The position numbers and the translations under genes were made by a program. Below the pieces are notes generated by a model that was not told the origin of the DNA, did no database searches, and saw only the letters and a list, made by a program, of their open reading frames with translations. This document shows, piece by piece, positions 9,141 to 16,833 of a stretch of DNA of 64,000 nucleotides. Source of the stretch: Clostridia bacterium (GTDB lineage Bacteria; Bacillota; Clostridia; Lutisporales; Lutisporaceae); NCBI GenBank assembly GCA_029256325.1, contig JAQSYD010000076.1, positions 1-64,000 of the forward strand, given 5' to 3'. How positions within the stretch are numbered: the first letter of the stretch is position 1; each line of letters starts with the position of its first letter.

Positions 9141-9809
9141 ATGGAAGGACTAGATGCTAGAATAACATTACCTCTCATTGATGAAAAGCTCCCAAATATA
9201 TTTGTAACTGCTACCTTCGCTATGGGTTGATTCTGGGGTCCGGATGCCCAGTTTGGGCTGCTAAAAGGTGTTTATTGCACCAGAGTAGGCTACTGTGGAG
9301 GGACTACAGAGAATCCTACCTACGAGAATCTTGGTGATTACATTGAAACCATTCAAATGGATTATAATCCTGAAGAAATTACTTATGAAGAATTGCTGCA
9401 AATATTTTTTGACAAACACAGCCCTGAATACAATGTGCCTGTAAGACAGTATATGTCAGCCATATTCTATCATGATGAGAAACAGCTGGAATCAGCTGCA
9501 AGTGCATTGGCTAAGGAGCAGGAAAAGCGAGGAATAAAGCTCTTTACTAAGATACTGCCCTATGAGAAAATCTATATGGCAGAAAATTATCATCAGAAAT
9601 ATTATTTACAGCTGGTAGACTTGCTGAAAAGTGATATAAAGAAGCACTATCCTGATTTTAAGGACTTTGTTGATTCTACAGCAGCAGCTAGGATAAATGG
9701 GTACCTGAAGGGCTTGGGAACCATGGATATGTTGATGGAAGAGATAGAGACATTTGGGCTTTCTGAGAAAGGAAAGAAGCGGCTTATTGAAATTGTAGAT
9801 TCATATTAG
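9141..9809 (+). CDS. msrA: Peptide-methionine (S)-S-oxide reductase MsrA, selenocysteine-containing
   Basis: The full gene begins at the ATG at 9141 (after AAAGGAAAGAAG) and reads through an in-frame TGA at 9228-9230, giving 222 residues. That TGA is codon 30 in ATFAMG-U-FWGPDAQFG, exactly where the MsrA signature GCFWG has its catalytic cysteine. The frame downstream is pure MsrA: VGYCGGTTENPTYENLGDY, HSPEYNVPVRQYMSAIFY, and AENYHQKYY. Everything before the TGA also fits (LPNIFVTATFAMG). So this is a Sec-type enzyme that reduces methionine-S-sulfoxide in proteins; such MsrAs are known from Chlamydomonas and a few clostridia. Ordinary annotation would start it wrongly near 9357. It needs selA, selB, selC and selD, which are not in this window. 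Confidence 0.9.
9231..9262 (+). promoter_or_regulatory. Putative bacterial SECIS element of msrA
   Basis: Immediately after the TGA, GCCC (9246-9249) pairs with GGGC (9255-9258) around the loop AGTTT. The loop G at 9251 is about 20 bases past the UGA, and lies in the first two loop positions, as described for bacterial SECIS elements. The stem is short and not tested for folding. Confidence 0.5.
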
Positions 9810-9810
9810 C

Positions 9811-9840
9811 GGGCAGGCATGAAAGCCTGCCCTAGTTTTT
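9811..9840. terminator. Terminator between msrA and the convergent amidase
   Basis: 8-bp stem GGGCAGGC (9811) / GCCTGCCC (to 9832) followed by TTTTT on the plus strand. It serves msrA. Confidence 0.8.
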
Positions 9841-11302
9841 ATAATTTTGGCGGTATTCTTTTCTTCGTTGCCTGTTCATATGCATAAGCCAGTTTAAGAA
9901 GCTTAGGTTCGCTGAAAGCTTCTGCAGAGAAGGTGATTCCAAAAGGAGTCCCATCTTCACAGTATCCTGCAGGTACTGCTATGGAAGGATAGCCTGCTTT
10001 GGCAGCCATACTTACACCAGCTGTACTTGGAAAAAGCATTGCATCCACTTTGTTCTCTGCCATGAAGGCATCCATGCCTTCTGTAGTTGATAGCCTTAGA
10101 TCCTGCAGCTTTGCTTTGATATACGCAGGCTCAGTCAAGCTGCCACTGGTATTTTCACATTGAACTAATAATGTCTGGCCATGCTTTAAAGCTATTTCGG
10201 CATTATGATTGTTATATTCAACAATGTCCTTTAAGCTTTTCATTTTAGTGGCACCATTCAAGGTGCTCAAGTATGCGTTCATATCTGATTTAAATTCATA
10301 GATCAACACATCATAATTGTGAATTTTCTCATAGGAATCCAGTTCTTTGTCTTCGACTACCTCTGCACCTAGCTGCTTGATCTCAGCTATACATTTGTGC
10401 ATCATTTCTGTTTCTGCTTGATTTAAATCCTTGTATATATATAGCGGAACGCCTATTCTACTGCCTTTGAGACCGTTTTCATCAAGAAATTGAGTATAAT
10501 CTGAAAAAGTACTATTTTTACTTTTAAATGTAACGGGATCAGTCGGATCAATAGCTGTCAGAGCTCCTAATAATATGGCGGCATCTTCTACAGTACGAGC
10601 CATAGGACCGGCAGTATCCTGACTGTGCGCTATGGGCACTATGCCAGTTCTGCTTATCATTCCTAAGGTAGGCTTAATGCCTACGATGGAATTGCTGCAA
10701 GCAGGGCTGATAATAGAACCTGAGGTTTCGGTTCCTACTGCTGCGGCACATAGGCAGGCTGCTACAGCTACGCCGGAGCCTGCACTTGAACCGCCGGTAT
10801 CAAATTTACCGGGGCTATAGGGATTTAGCACTTGACCACCTCTTGAGCTATAGCCGTTGGGCATATTTTCAGTCATAAAGTTTGCAAATTCAGTCAGATT
10901 TGTTTTGCCCAGAATAATAGCTCCTGCAGCTCGTAATTGCGCAGCTACAGTCGAATCATAAGGAGCAAAATTGTCAGCTAGTGCTACCGAGCCTGCGCTG
11001 GTATGCATTTTGTCATGGGTATTTATATTATCCTTTATCAGAATAGGTATGCCATGCAATATGCTTCTAGGGCCTGTAAGCTGCCGTTCTCTATCCAATG
11101 CTTCTGCAATATGCAGGGCATCCGGGTTGATTTCCAATACTGAATTTAACTTAGGGCCATCCTTGTCAATTTCGGCAATTCTCTTTAAATATAACAGCAC
11201 CAAGGTTTGAGAATCAATTGTATTTTTCTCCAAAGCTTCTGCCATTTGCGTTATAGTTGCCTCTTCTATATTGAAGCAACTATGATTTAACCATTCCATC
11301 AC
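9839..11302 (-). CDS. Amidase signature family hydrolase
   Basis: 487 residues, normal for the amidase signature family. The Ser-cisSer-Lys triad is visible: K90 in ILIKDNINT, the cis-Ser region GGSSAGSG (170-177), and nucleophile S196 in TETSGSI. These enzymes hydrolyse carbon-nitrogen amide bonds. The sequence resembles secreted or cytosolic amidases with broad substrates rather than GatA: no gatB or gatC lies nearby. No signal peptide is present. It is transcribed alone, convergent with msrA. Confidence 0.85.
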   Translation of the reverse strand: MMEWLNHSCFNIEEATITQMAEALEKNTIDSQTLVLLYLKRIAEIDKDGPKLNSVLEINPDALHIAEALDRERQLTGPRSILHGIPILIKDNINTHDKMHTSAGSVALADNFAPYDSTVAAQLRAAGAIILGKTNLTEFANFMTENMPNGYSSRGGQVLNPYSPGKFDTGGSSAGSGVAVAACLCAAAVGTETSGSIISPACSNSIVGIKPTLGMISRTGIVPIAHSQDTAGPMARTVEDAAILLGALTAIDPTDPVTFKSKNSTFSDYTQFLDENGLKGSRIGVPLYIYKDLNQAETEMMHKCIAEIKQLGAEVVEDKELDSYEKIHNYDVLIYEFKSDMNAYLSTLNGATKMKSLKDIVEYNNHNAEIALKHGQTLLVQCENTSGSLTEPAYIKAKLQDLRLSTTEGMDAFMAENKVDAMLFPSTAGVSMAAKAGYPSIAVPAGYCEDGTPFGITFSAEAFSEPKLLKLAYAYEQATKKRIPPKL

Positions 11303-11365
11303 TTAACCCCCCTCAGCCTTTGATTGATTATTTATTCTACATTTTATATGCAAATCCTTTAGGAA

Positions 11366-11394
11366 ATTAAAAGGCTTGCCAAAATAGCAAGCCT
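11366..11394 (-). terminator. Terminator of the small minus-strand gene at 11416
   Basis: Perfect 8-bp arms AGGCTTGC (11372-11379) and GCAAGCCT (11387-11394); on the minus strand the stem runs into TTTTAATTTCC. It separates the 11416 gene from the amidase. Confidence 0.7.
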
Positions 11395-11415
11395 AGAAGG
11401 GATATATAAATATAC

Positions 11416-11679
11416 TTATTGAACTCTTAATAAGAGCTGTTGGATTTGCTGTTTATAGTTCTCATCATCACATAGCCGCAGCAGACTTTCAAGGAAATAC
11501 CTGCTTCTGCTTTTGGGGGTTCTTTTATTAACAAGAAGTTTGATCAACACCATACAAGTATTATATTTTTGCACATGGGTGTGGCCATTTTCAAAGCCTT
11601 TGTCGATGTTGTGAATGATAAAGCCATCCTCTGCTTTGTAAACCTTAAAATGATTATTCTGGTAAACCTGCATGCTCAT
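11416..11679 (-). CDS. Small conserved-looking protein of unknown function
   Basis: 87 residues from the ATG at 11679 (MSMQVYQNNHFKVY). An in-frame ATG at 11700 and another at 11673 are alternatives, as no strong ribosome site decides between them. The text VYQNNHFKVYKAEDGFIIHN followed by GHTHVQKYNTC and SRYFLESLLRL resembles a small protein I have seen in other clostridia, with no known role. It is soluble and mildly basic, with no membrane segment. A terminator follows it. Confidence 0.65.
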   Translation of the reverse strand: MSMQVYQNNHFKVYKAEDGFIIHNIDKGFENGHTHVQKYNTCMVLIKLLVNKRTPKSRSRYFLESLLRLCDDENYKQQIQQLLLRVQ

Positions 11680-11704
11680 AAATCTACACCAGCCTATCAT
11701 ATAT

Positions 11705-11983
11705 TATGTAATTAATAATCTTATTACTTAAATATGCGAAAGCGAAATTTATATGATAAAAAATACATGCATCTTTTCCTAATAACATTATATGTTGGGA
11801 TTGTTAAATAGGGATAAAAAAAATGTAAATATATGACGATAAAATTGTTAAGTTTATATTTTGAATTTTATACATACTTTATAAATTTTTAATATATTTG
11901 TAAATAATTTGTAACTTTGCTGAAACATATGCATCACTTTTATAGTATATATTATTAATATAAGGTAATTATGGGGTGATATT
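11705..11983. other. AT-rich gap with no gene seen
   Basis: Very AT-rich stretch between the divergent 11416 gene and the short ORF at 11984. I see no ORF of interest. TATAGT near 11941 might serve the short ORF. Confidence 0.5.
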
Positions 11984-12040
11984 ATGGACTTAATTGTACT
12001 GTGCATAATAATATTAGCGATGATGAGTATTCGAGCTTAA
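11984..12040 (+). CDS. Possible 18-residue hydrophobic microprotein
   Basis: ATG at 11984 follows GGGGTGAT by 5 bases and encodes an 18-residue peptide, MDLIVLCIIILAMMSIRA, almost a single membrane helix. A small hairpin with a T-run comes directly after the stop, so ribosome site, ORF and terminator form a compact unit. Such peptides can be toxins of type I systems, membrane regulators or leader peptides. No antisense RNA or target is evident. Random short ORFs with this look are not rare, so confidence is low. Confidence 0.3.
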   Translation: MDLIVLCIIILAMMSIRA

Positions 12041-12047
12041 AATTCTT

Positions 12048-12067
12048 AAGCAAGAAATGCTTGTTTT
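12048..12067 (+). terminator. Small terminator-like hairpin after the microprotein ORF
   Basis: AAGCA (12048-12052) / TGCTT (12058-12062) with a 5-base loop, then GTTTTTAT. Confidence 0.45.
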
Positions 12068-12104
12068 TATAATGGTATTTATTTTATGTATTGTAAAAAA
12101 ATGG

Positions 12105-12133
12105 TTTACACAAATAATTACATATGCTATAAT
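12105..12133 (+). promoter_or_regulatory. Sigma-A type promoter for the acetyltransferase leader
   Basis: TTTACA (12105-12110), 17-base spacer, perfect TATAAT (12128-12133). Predicted start near 12140. Confidence 0.7.
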
Positions 12134-12139
12134 ATCTAA

Positions 12140-12241
12140 AACTAGTGAGTGTGCCTAGTTATCGAGCGGCACAGGGAAGTTTCCTACACGTAGAATACTC
12201 TACGGAGTCACAGGTATGTGATTCTCGTGGAGTTTTTTTTA
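12140..12241 (+). promoter_or_regulatory. Structured attenuator leader of unknown class
   Basis: About 100 bases from the predicted start to a terminator. ACTAG (12141) can pair with CTAGT (12155), and GTGC(C) (12151) with (G)GCAC (12168), an H-type pseudoknot arrangement. The terminator stem uses ACTCTACG (12197-12204) and CGTGGAGT (12226-12233), with inner TCACA/TGTGA, then eight T residues. CGTAGA (12189-12194) can instead pair with TCTACG (12199-12204), which would break the terminator. This on/off layout is typical of riboswitches or ribosome-mediated attenuators, but I cannot match a known class. Confidence 0.6.
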
Positions 12242-12269
12242 TTTAAAAAATGACGGGAGGTAATACACC

Positions 12270-12812
12270 ATGTATACAGGTGAAAAGGTAAGACTCAGAG
12301 CTTACAAAAGAGAGGATATCACATTGGCACAGCAGTATTTGAATGATGCTGAAACAAAGAAGTTCTTGATGCCGGGGATTCCTTATTTAATTACGTTAGA
12401 GGAAGAAAACAAATGGTTTGAAAGCATATCATCCTTCAAGGATACCTATAACTTTGCTGTTGAAACCCTTGAGGAGAGCAAGTATATAGGAGGCTGTGGC
12501 GTTAATAATCTGGACTGGAAAAACAGCGTGGCTACAGTTGGAATATTTATCGGAGACAAGGAATATTGGGGTAAGGGTTATGGTACTGACGCCATGAACA
12601 TCCTAGTAAAATTTATTTTTGAGCAAATGAACATTAATAAAATTAAGCTTTTTGTTTATTCCTTCAACGAAAGAGCTGTAAAAAGCTATGAAAAATGCGG
12701 TTTTAAAAGAGAGGGTGTACTTAGGCAGGAAATATTCCGAGATGGAAAATACAATGATGAATATGTAATGGGTATACTAAAGGATGAATATTTTCAGCAA
12801 AACTGCAAATAA
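12270..12812 (+). CDS. GNAT family N-acetyltransferase (RimJ/RimL type)
   Basis: 180 residues with a full GNAT fold: N-terminal VRLRAYKREDI, the acetyl-CoA loop region GIFIGDKEYWGKGYGTDAMN, and the C-terminal NERAVKSYEKCGFKREGVLRQ motif typical of RimJ/RimL and SpeG-like enzymes. It transfers acetyl from acetyl-CoA to an amine of a protein N-terminus, polyamine or antibiotic. The start follows GGGAGG. It sits behind an attenuator leader, so its expression probably responds to a small molecule or translation stress; this suggests a resistance or detoxification role (inference). Confidence 0.88.
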   Translation: MYTGEKVRLRAYKREDITLAQQYLNDAETKKFLMPGIPYLITLEEENKWFESISSFKDTYNFAVETLEESKYIGGCGVNNLDWKNSVATVGIFIGDKEYWGKGYGTDAMNILVKFIFEQMNINKIKLFVYSFNERAVKSYEKCGFKREGVLRQEIFRDGKYNDEYVMGILKDEYFQQNCK

Positions 12813-12840
12813 TATAATTCTTCATTAATACACATAAAGA

Positions 12841-12899
12841 GTATGTATAAAGCAATATGCCATTTTTGATAGGCATATTGCTTTTATACATGCTTTTTT
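12841..12899 (+). terminator. Long terminator hairpin after the acetyltransferase
   Basis: Extended inverted repeat built from GTATGTATAA plus AGCAATATGCC on the left and its complement on the right, ending with TTTTTT. Confidence 0.75.
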
Positions 12900-13051
12900 G
12901 AATTTCAATTCATAATTAAAATTTTCCGTGGTAAAGTAATTCTATAAGGTGTACAATAGTGTTGGTAAATGAGTAAAACAATGTAAATTAAATTTGTATA
13001 TGCATAGCTATTTAAGCTTGTAAGAATCAATACTTTTTAAGGAGGAAGTTT

Positions 13052-14518
13052 ATGCAAAATGTTTTAAGAGGTTTGACACCAAACAGTGTCTTTGGATTTT
13101 TTGAGGAAATAACTCAAATCCCCAGATGTTCAGGAGATGAACAAAGAATCAGCGATTATTTGGTGAACTTTGCCAAGGAAAGAAATCTCGAAGTTATAAG
13201 GGACAAGGCTTTAAATGTAATAATCAAAAAGCCTGCAGCACCAGGCTATGAAAAAGCGCCTACAGTAATACTTCAAGGTCATATGGATATGGTATGCGAA
13301 AAAAACAAGGATACAGTGCATGACTTTGGGAAGGATGCAATCAAGCTTAGAATAGTAGAGGATATGATTTATGCTACCGATACAACACTTGGAGCTGACA
13401 ATGGCATAGCAATTGCGTATGCCTTAGCGCTTCTCGATGGCAAGGATATTCCTCATCCCGCTATTGAAGCACTGTTTACTACGGATGAGGAAAGTACAAT
13501 GGGAGGAGCCATTGCTCTTGATGGAAGTAATTTAAATGGCAGGTTGCTTGTGAATATTGACTCTGAAGAGGAAGGGCGTTTACTTGTAAGCAGTGCAGGA
13601 GGAACAAAGGCAAAAGTACTTCTTCCCATCCAATGGGAAAGTGCCAAAAGTGATATGAACACTGTAAGAATAAGAATTGGCGGCTTGAACGGCGGACACT
13701 CCGGTATGGAGATCAATAAGGGCAGAGGCAATGCCAACAAATTAATGGGAAGACTATTGAATGAAATAAAAGGTGAAATAGAGCTGCATATCAATGAAAT
13801 AAACGGTGGTGTTAAATCCAATGCCATCCCAAGAGAGACTGATGTTGTAGCACAAATAAGCAAGGCAAACTATGGCAAGCTGGAAGCTAAGCTGAAGCAG
13901 CTGGAAGCAACATTTAAGAATGAACTTCGTGCTGCCGACCCAGAAGTTTCTATAAAGCTTGAAATTGAAGAGAATCCATTAGATAAAGTATTCAGTCAGG
14001 AAACTCTAAACAAGCTTATTGCATGCTTGGTTTTAGTGCCAAATGGAGTGCAAAGCATGAGCATGGAAATACCAGGTTTGGTAGAAAGCTCAACCAATCT
14101 AGGAGTAGTACAGACTGCAGGCGACAGTATTTATATGATAAATGAAATAAGAAGCTCTGTTAGAACGCTTAAGAAGAATGTTTTAAGTACAGTTAAGTTA
14201 ATGGCAGAAACCTTGGGTGGAGAATTACGAATAGAATCAGATTATCCGGAATGGGAATATAATCCCGATTCTAGAATGAGAAAGCTATTCCAAAAGGTTT
14301 ACAAGGATATGAATCATAAAGATGCAGAAATAATTGCGATTCATGCAGGCTTAGAATGCGGCGTGCTTGCGCAAAAATTAGAAGGTTTGGATTCAATTTC
14401 ACTTGGTCCAAATATATTCGATGTACATACTCCAAAAGAACATTTCAGCATATCTTCAACTAAGAATGTATGGGAATATCTGTTGGAAGTATTAAAACAA
14501 ATGAATACAATGGAATAA
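13052..14518 (+). CDS. pepD: Aminoacyl-histidine dipeptidase (PepD, M20 family)
   Basis: 488 residues, full length for PepD/carnosinase-like enzymes. Metal ligands and catalytic acids are visible: H77 and D79 in LQGHMDMVCEKN, D116 in TLGADNGIAIAYA, and E146/E147 in FTTDEESTMGG. A dimerisation insert (about 200-380) follows. It is a cytosolic zinc dipeptidase that splits Xaa-His and other dipeptides. The ATG lies 8 bases after GGAGG. It is probably monocistronic, with a terminator shared with the convergent hydrolase. Confidence 0.93.
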   Translation: MQNVLRGLTPNSVFGFFEEITQIPRCSGDEQRISDYLVNFAKERNLEVIRDKALNVIIKKPAAPGYEKAPTVILQGHMDMVCEKNKDTVHDFGKDAIKLRIVEDMIYATDTTLGADNGIAIAYALALLDGKDIPHPAIEALFTTDEESTMGGAIALDGSNLNGRLLVNIDSEEEGRLLVSSAGGTKAKVLLPIQWESAKSDMNTVRIRIGGLNGGHSGMEINKGRGNANKLMGRLLNEIKGEIELHINEINGGVKSNAIPRETDVVAQISKANYGKLEAKLKQLEATFKNELRAADPEVSIKLEIEENPLDKVFSQETLNKLIACLVLVPNGVQSMSMEIPGLVESSTNLGVVQTAGDSIYMINEIRSSVRTLKKNVLSTVKLMAETLGGELRIESDYPEWEYNPDSRMRKLFQKVYKDMNHKDAEIIAIHAGLECGVLAQKLEGLDSISLGPNIFDVHTPKEHFSISSTKNVWEYLLEVLKQMNTME

Positions 14519-14524
14519 AAAATT

Positions 14525-14546
14525 GAGGTGCGAGTGATCGCACCTC
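14525..14546. terminator. Terminator between pepD and the convergent SleB-like gene
   Basis: 9-bp stem GAGGTGCGA (14525) / TCGCACCTC (to 14546). The T-run is stronger on the minus strand (AATTTTTTATT), so it mainly ends the SleB-like transcript. Confidence 0.7.
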
Positions 14547-14550
14547 ATAA

Positions 14551-15246
14551 TTATTTGTAGAAGACGTGGTCTCCTATTCTTTTTACGTAAGTCTTGTTGT
14601 TTACAATCCAGCTGCCTGCTGATTTATCTGGATTAAAGAAGTATGTTGCAGTTCCAACGGGACGCTGACCAGCTAGTGCTGCTTTAGCAGCCTGAATGCT
14701 TGTTGCTGATGGGGTGTTGTAAACAGTACCATCTGCTACAGGACTGAACTGAGGGATGCCTTGATAGTACTCAAATATTACGCCCTTTACTGTGTTGGGG
14801 AATAAACTTGAATTGACTCTGTTAAGCACTACGTTACCTACAGCCACCTTACCTTCATAAGGTTCAGCTTCAGCTTCGGCATGTATGATCCTAGACAGCC
14901 AGTACAAATCGGTCGCGGCTGTTGTAGATGCGCTTCTAGAGGTTGTCCCAGCATAAAGCACAGTTTGAGTTTGATTGCCAGCTATACCATCTACTCTAAT
15001 TCTTTTTGAAGTTTGGAACTTTATTACGGAATTTCTCGTCATACTACCATAGATACCATCTGCAGCACCATTTAAATAACCTTGCGTTTTAAGTGCCTGC
15101 TGCAGCCTTACAACTGCTGTACCCCTGCTTCCATATTTTAGCAATGGGTATGTAGTACCTGCTGCAAATACACTAGAAAAACTTAGTGTAAGAATTAGCA
15201 CAACTATAACTAGTCCTATAAATCTTTTTTGTGTGTTTGTCATCAC
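14551..15246 (-). CDS. SleB-like cell wall hydrolase with peptidoglycan-binding domain
   Basis: 231 residues. A signal peptide (about 1-30, ending SSVFAA) precedes a PG_binding_1 domain (LLKYGSRGTAVVRLQQAL to GIAGNQTQTVLY) and a hydrolase_2/SleB domain beginning LSRIIHAEAEAEPYEGKVAVGNVVLNRV, whose first Glu residues are the likely catalytic acids. This is the spore-cortex lytic transglycosylase family, though vegetative relatives exist. The minus-strand ATG follows AAGGAG. The upstream leader is a c-di-AMP riboswitch, a link seen with many cell wall hydrolases; c-di-AMP normally turns such genes off. Confidence 0.92.
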   Translation of the reverse strand: MMTNTQKRFIGLVIVVLILTLSFSSVFAAGTTYPLLKYGSRGTAVVRLQQALKTQGYLNGAADGIYGSMTRNSVIKFQTSKRIRVDGIAGNQTQTVLYAGTTSRSASTTAATDLYWLSRIIHAEAEAEPYEGKVAVGNVVLNRVNSSLFPNTVKGVIFEYYQGIPQFSPVADGTVYNTPSATSIQAAKAALAGQRPVGTATYFFNPDKSAGSWIVNNKTYVKRIGDHVFYK

Positions 15247-15261
15247 AATACACTCCTTCCT

Positions 15262-15392
15262 TGTTTTGCTTCCGAAGTTAGCTGACGGGTTCGGGCTGAA
15301 GGTCCCCTACCACAATCTCATGTGGATTAACCCCTATTCTGGTTCCTCCGTACTCGGAATATCCGAGATTCAGCAAATGCTTGTGCCATACG
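15262..15392 (-). promoter_or_regulatory. c-di-AMP riboswitch (ydaO/yuaA class)
   Basis: On the minus strand the leader reads, in order, CGGAGGAACCAGAA, GGGGTTAATCC, GTAGGGGACC, and GAACCCGTCAGCTAAC followed by TTCGGAAGC, the conserved blocks of the ydaO aptamer. It starts just after a consensus promoter and ends before the hydrolase ribosome site. Edges are approximate. Confidence 0.88.
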
Positions 15393-15395
15393 TGC

Positions 15396-15425
15396 ATTAT
15401 ACTATATGCGACAATTTTATGTCAA
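15396..15425 (-). promoter_or_regulatory. Sigma-A promoter of the riboswitch-controlled hydrolase
   Basis: Minus strand: perfect TTGACA (15425-15420), 18-base spacer, perfect TATAAT (15401-15396). Confidence 0.85.
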
Positions 15426-15578
15426 CCTTTGGGAAAAATTACTATTCATACACCATATATGGAATATTTTGCTATGTGAGTCTTGATACGTTGAAAAATA
15501 AGTCGTGATGATGATTTATGTAATGTTAAAAATGAAAGTCTCATATGATATACAAAATATTATTTTGGAGTGTGAATT

Positions 15579-16244
15579 ATGGAATATGATTTTTATCCTT
15601 ATGGATGTGAAAGACATGAAAAATGTGAAAAAAGAATTTTGAAGGTGAATGGAAAAGGAATGGTGGAAGCTGAACCTGATATGGTCCTGATCTCAGTTGG
15701 CGTGATTACCAAGGATAAAGATCCCCAAAGCGCTCAAAATATAAATGAAGAAATTTCAAAAAAACTTATTCAAGCACTTATGCAAATAGGTATCGCCAAG
15801 GACGATATAAGAACAAGTGCATACACAATATATCCTGAATATGATTATATAGAAGGAAAACAGATTTTAACCGGCTATAATGTTACCCATATTTTAGAGA
15901 TTAAGGTAAGAGATATAAATATGGCAGGAGAAGTATTAAATACAGCTGTTCAGAATGGTGCAAATCAAATCAACAAAGTAGATTTTACATTGGAAGACGC
16001 GAGCTATTATTATAATCGTGCCCTTAAATTAGCTGTGAAGGAAGCTGCTGCCAAGGCGCATTCAATTACAAATCTCATGAAGGTAAACCTTGATACAATA
16101 CCTTGCAGTATCACAGAGCAGTCCACATCTTTTACTCCGCTATTTGAGCAAGGTGCGATGAAGTTAGCGGCAACTGAAGCTGTAATGCCAGGAAAAATTG
16201 AGATAACAGCCAGCATCGAAGCAGTGTTTGAGTATTGGGATTGA
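15579..16244 (+). CDS. SIMPL domain (DUF541) protein
   Basis: 221 residues. The segment from LKVNGKGMVEAEPDMVLISVGV through TSAYTIYPEYDY and GYNVTHILEIKV to KIEITASIEAVFEY matches the SIMPL/DUF541 fold, a BON-like ring-forming oxidative-stress-linked family. Most relatives carry a signal peptide; this one instead begins with a short Cys/His-containing tail (MEYDFYPYGCERHEKCEK), so it appears cytosolic. The ATG follows GGAGTG. It is monocistronic. Function in clostridia is unknown. Confidence 0.85.
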   Translation: MEYDFYPYGCERHEKCEKRILKVNGKGMVEAEPDMVLISVGVITKDKDPQSAQNINEEISKKLIQALMQIGIAKDDIRTSAYTIYPEYDYIEGKQILTGYNVTHILEIKVRDINMAGEVLNTAVQNGANQINKVDFTLEDASYYYNRALKLAVKEAAAKAHSITNLMKVNLDTIPCSITEQSTSFTPLFEQGAMKLAATEAVMPGKIEITASIEAVFEYWD

Positions 16245-16297
16245 AATTTCGCATTTCTAAAGCCTGAACTATCATAGGACTGTATTTGAAGAGTGAT

Positions 16298-16332
16298 AAG
16301 AGAGCGCTTTCGTAGCTCTCTTTCTGTTTTTT
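16298..16332 (+). terminator. Terminator after the SIMPL gene
   Basis: AGAGAGC (16299-16305) / GCTCTCT (16315-16321), 9-base loop, then TTCTGTTTTTTT. Confidence 0.75.
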
Positions 16333-16334
16333 TG

Positions 16335-16560
16335 TGGAATAAATTGAGTATTTCTACAACCCTAAAGAAAATAATAATCAAAAAGATAATGGCATATTTA
16401 GTAATTAATTTGTAAATTATATAATATTATGACATACTTAACTAATACATAGTGAATGATATAGGATTATAAGAAATTATAATTAAAATGAAGTACGAAA
16501 TTTTTTACCTTGCCTAATTATTTTCAAACATATTGATATTGAAGTGAAAAGTCATTGAAT
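16335..16560. other. AT-rich gap with no gene seen
   Basis: Region between the SIMPL terminator and the small HTH gene. It is strongly AT-rich and I could not pick out a convincing promoter, RNA or ORF. Confidence 0.5.
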
Positions 16561-16575
16561 ATGAAGGGGGATATT

Positions 16576-16773
16576 ATGCGTAATAATGCACTTGAAAAAG
16601 AAGTATTAACAGTTAGTCAGGTAGCAGAGTACTTACAATTAAGTGAAATGACCACATATAAGATGGTACAAGAGGGAAAGATTCCTGCCTTTAAAATTGG
16701 ACGAAGCTGGAGGGTCAAAAAAGGTGATTTGGAAGCATTGATTGAAGGGCTAAAGAAAGGTGAAAGACTATAA
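16576..16773 (+). CDS. Excisionase-type helix-turn-helix DNA-binding protein
   Basis: 65 residues from the ATG at 16576, preceded by AAGGGGG; an in-frame ATG at 16561 overlaps that ribosome site and is rejected. The whole protein is an HTH_17/excisionase domain: LTVSQVAEYLQLSEMTTYKM is the helix-turn-helix and IPAFKIGRSWRVKKGDLEALI the wing. Such proteins can be phage excisionases or small chromosomal regulators. No integrase or phage gene is nearby, so a chromosomal regulator is more likely. It lies 60 bp before a methyltransferase on the same strand. Confidence 0.88.
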   Translation: MRNNALEKEVLTVSQVAEYLQLSEMTTYKMVQEGKIPAFKIGRSWRVKKGDLEALIEGLKKGERL

Positions 16774-16833
16774 GCTTTAGCTATAAATAAAGGCATTTAT
16801 ATATTTTGATTTAATAACTAAAAGAGGAGAAAG

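Noticed and set aside
15233-15508. Plus-strand ORF of 91 codons opposite the riboswitch
   Set aside because: It lies entirely on the antisense of the c-di-AMP riboswitch and promoter, and has no ribosome site or family resemblance.
16576-16773. Prophage excisionase marking an integrated element
   Set aside because: No integrase, phage genes or attachment repeats were seen nearby.
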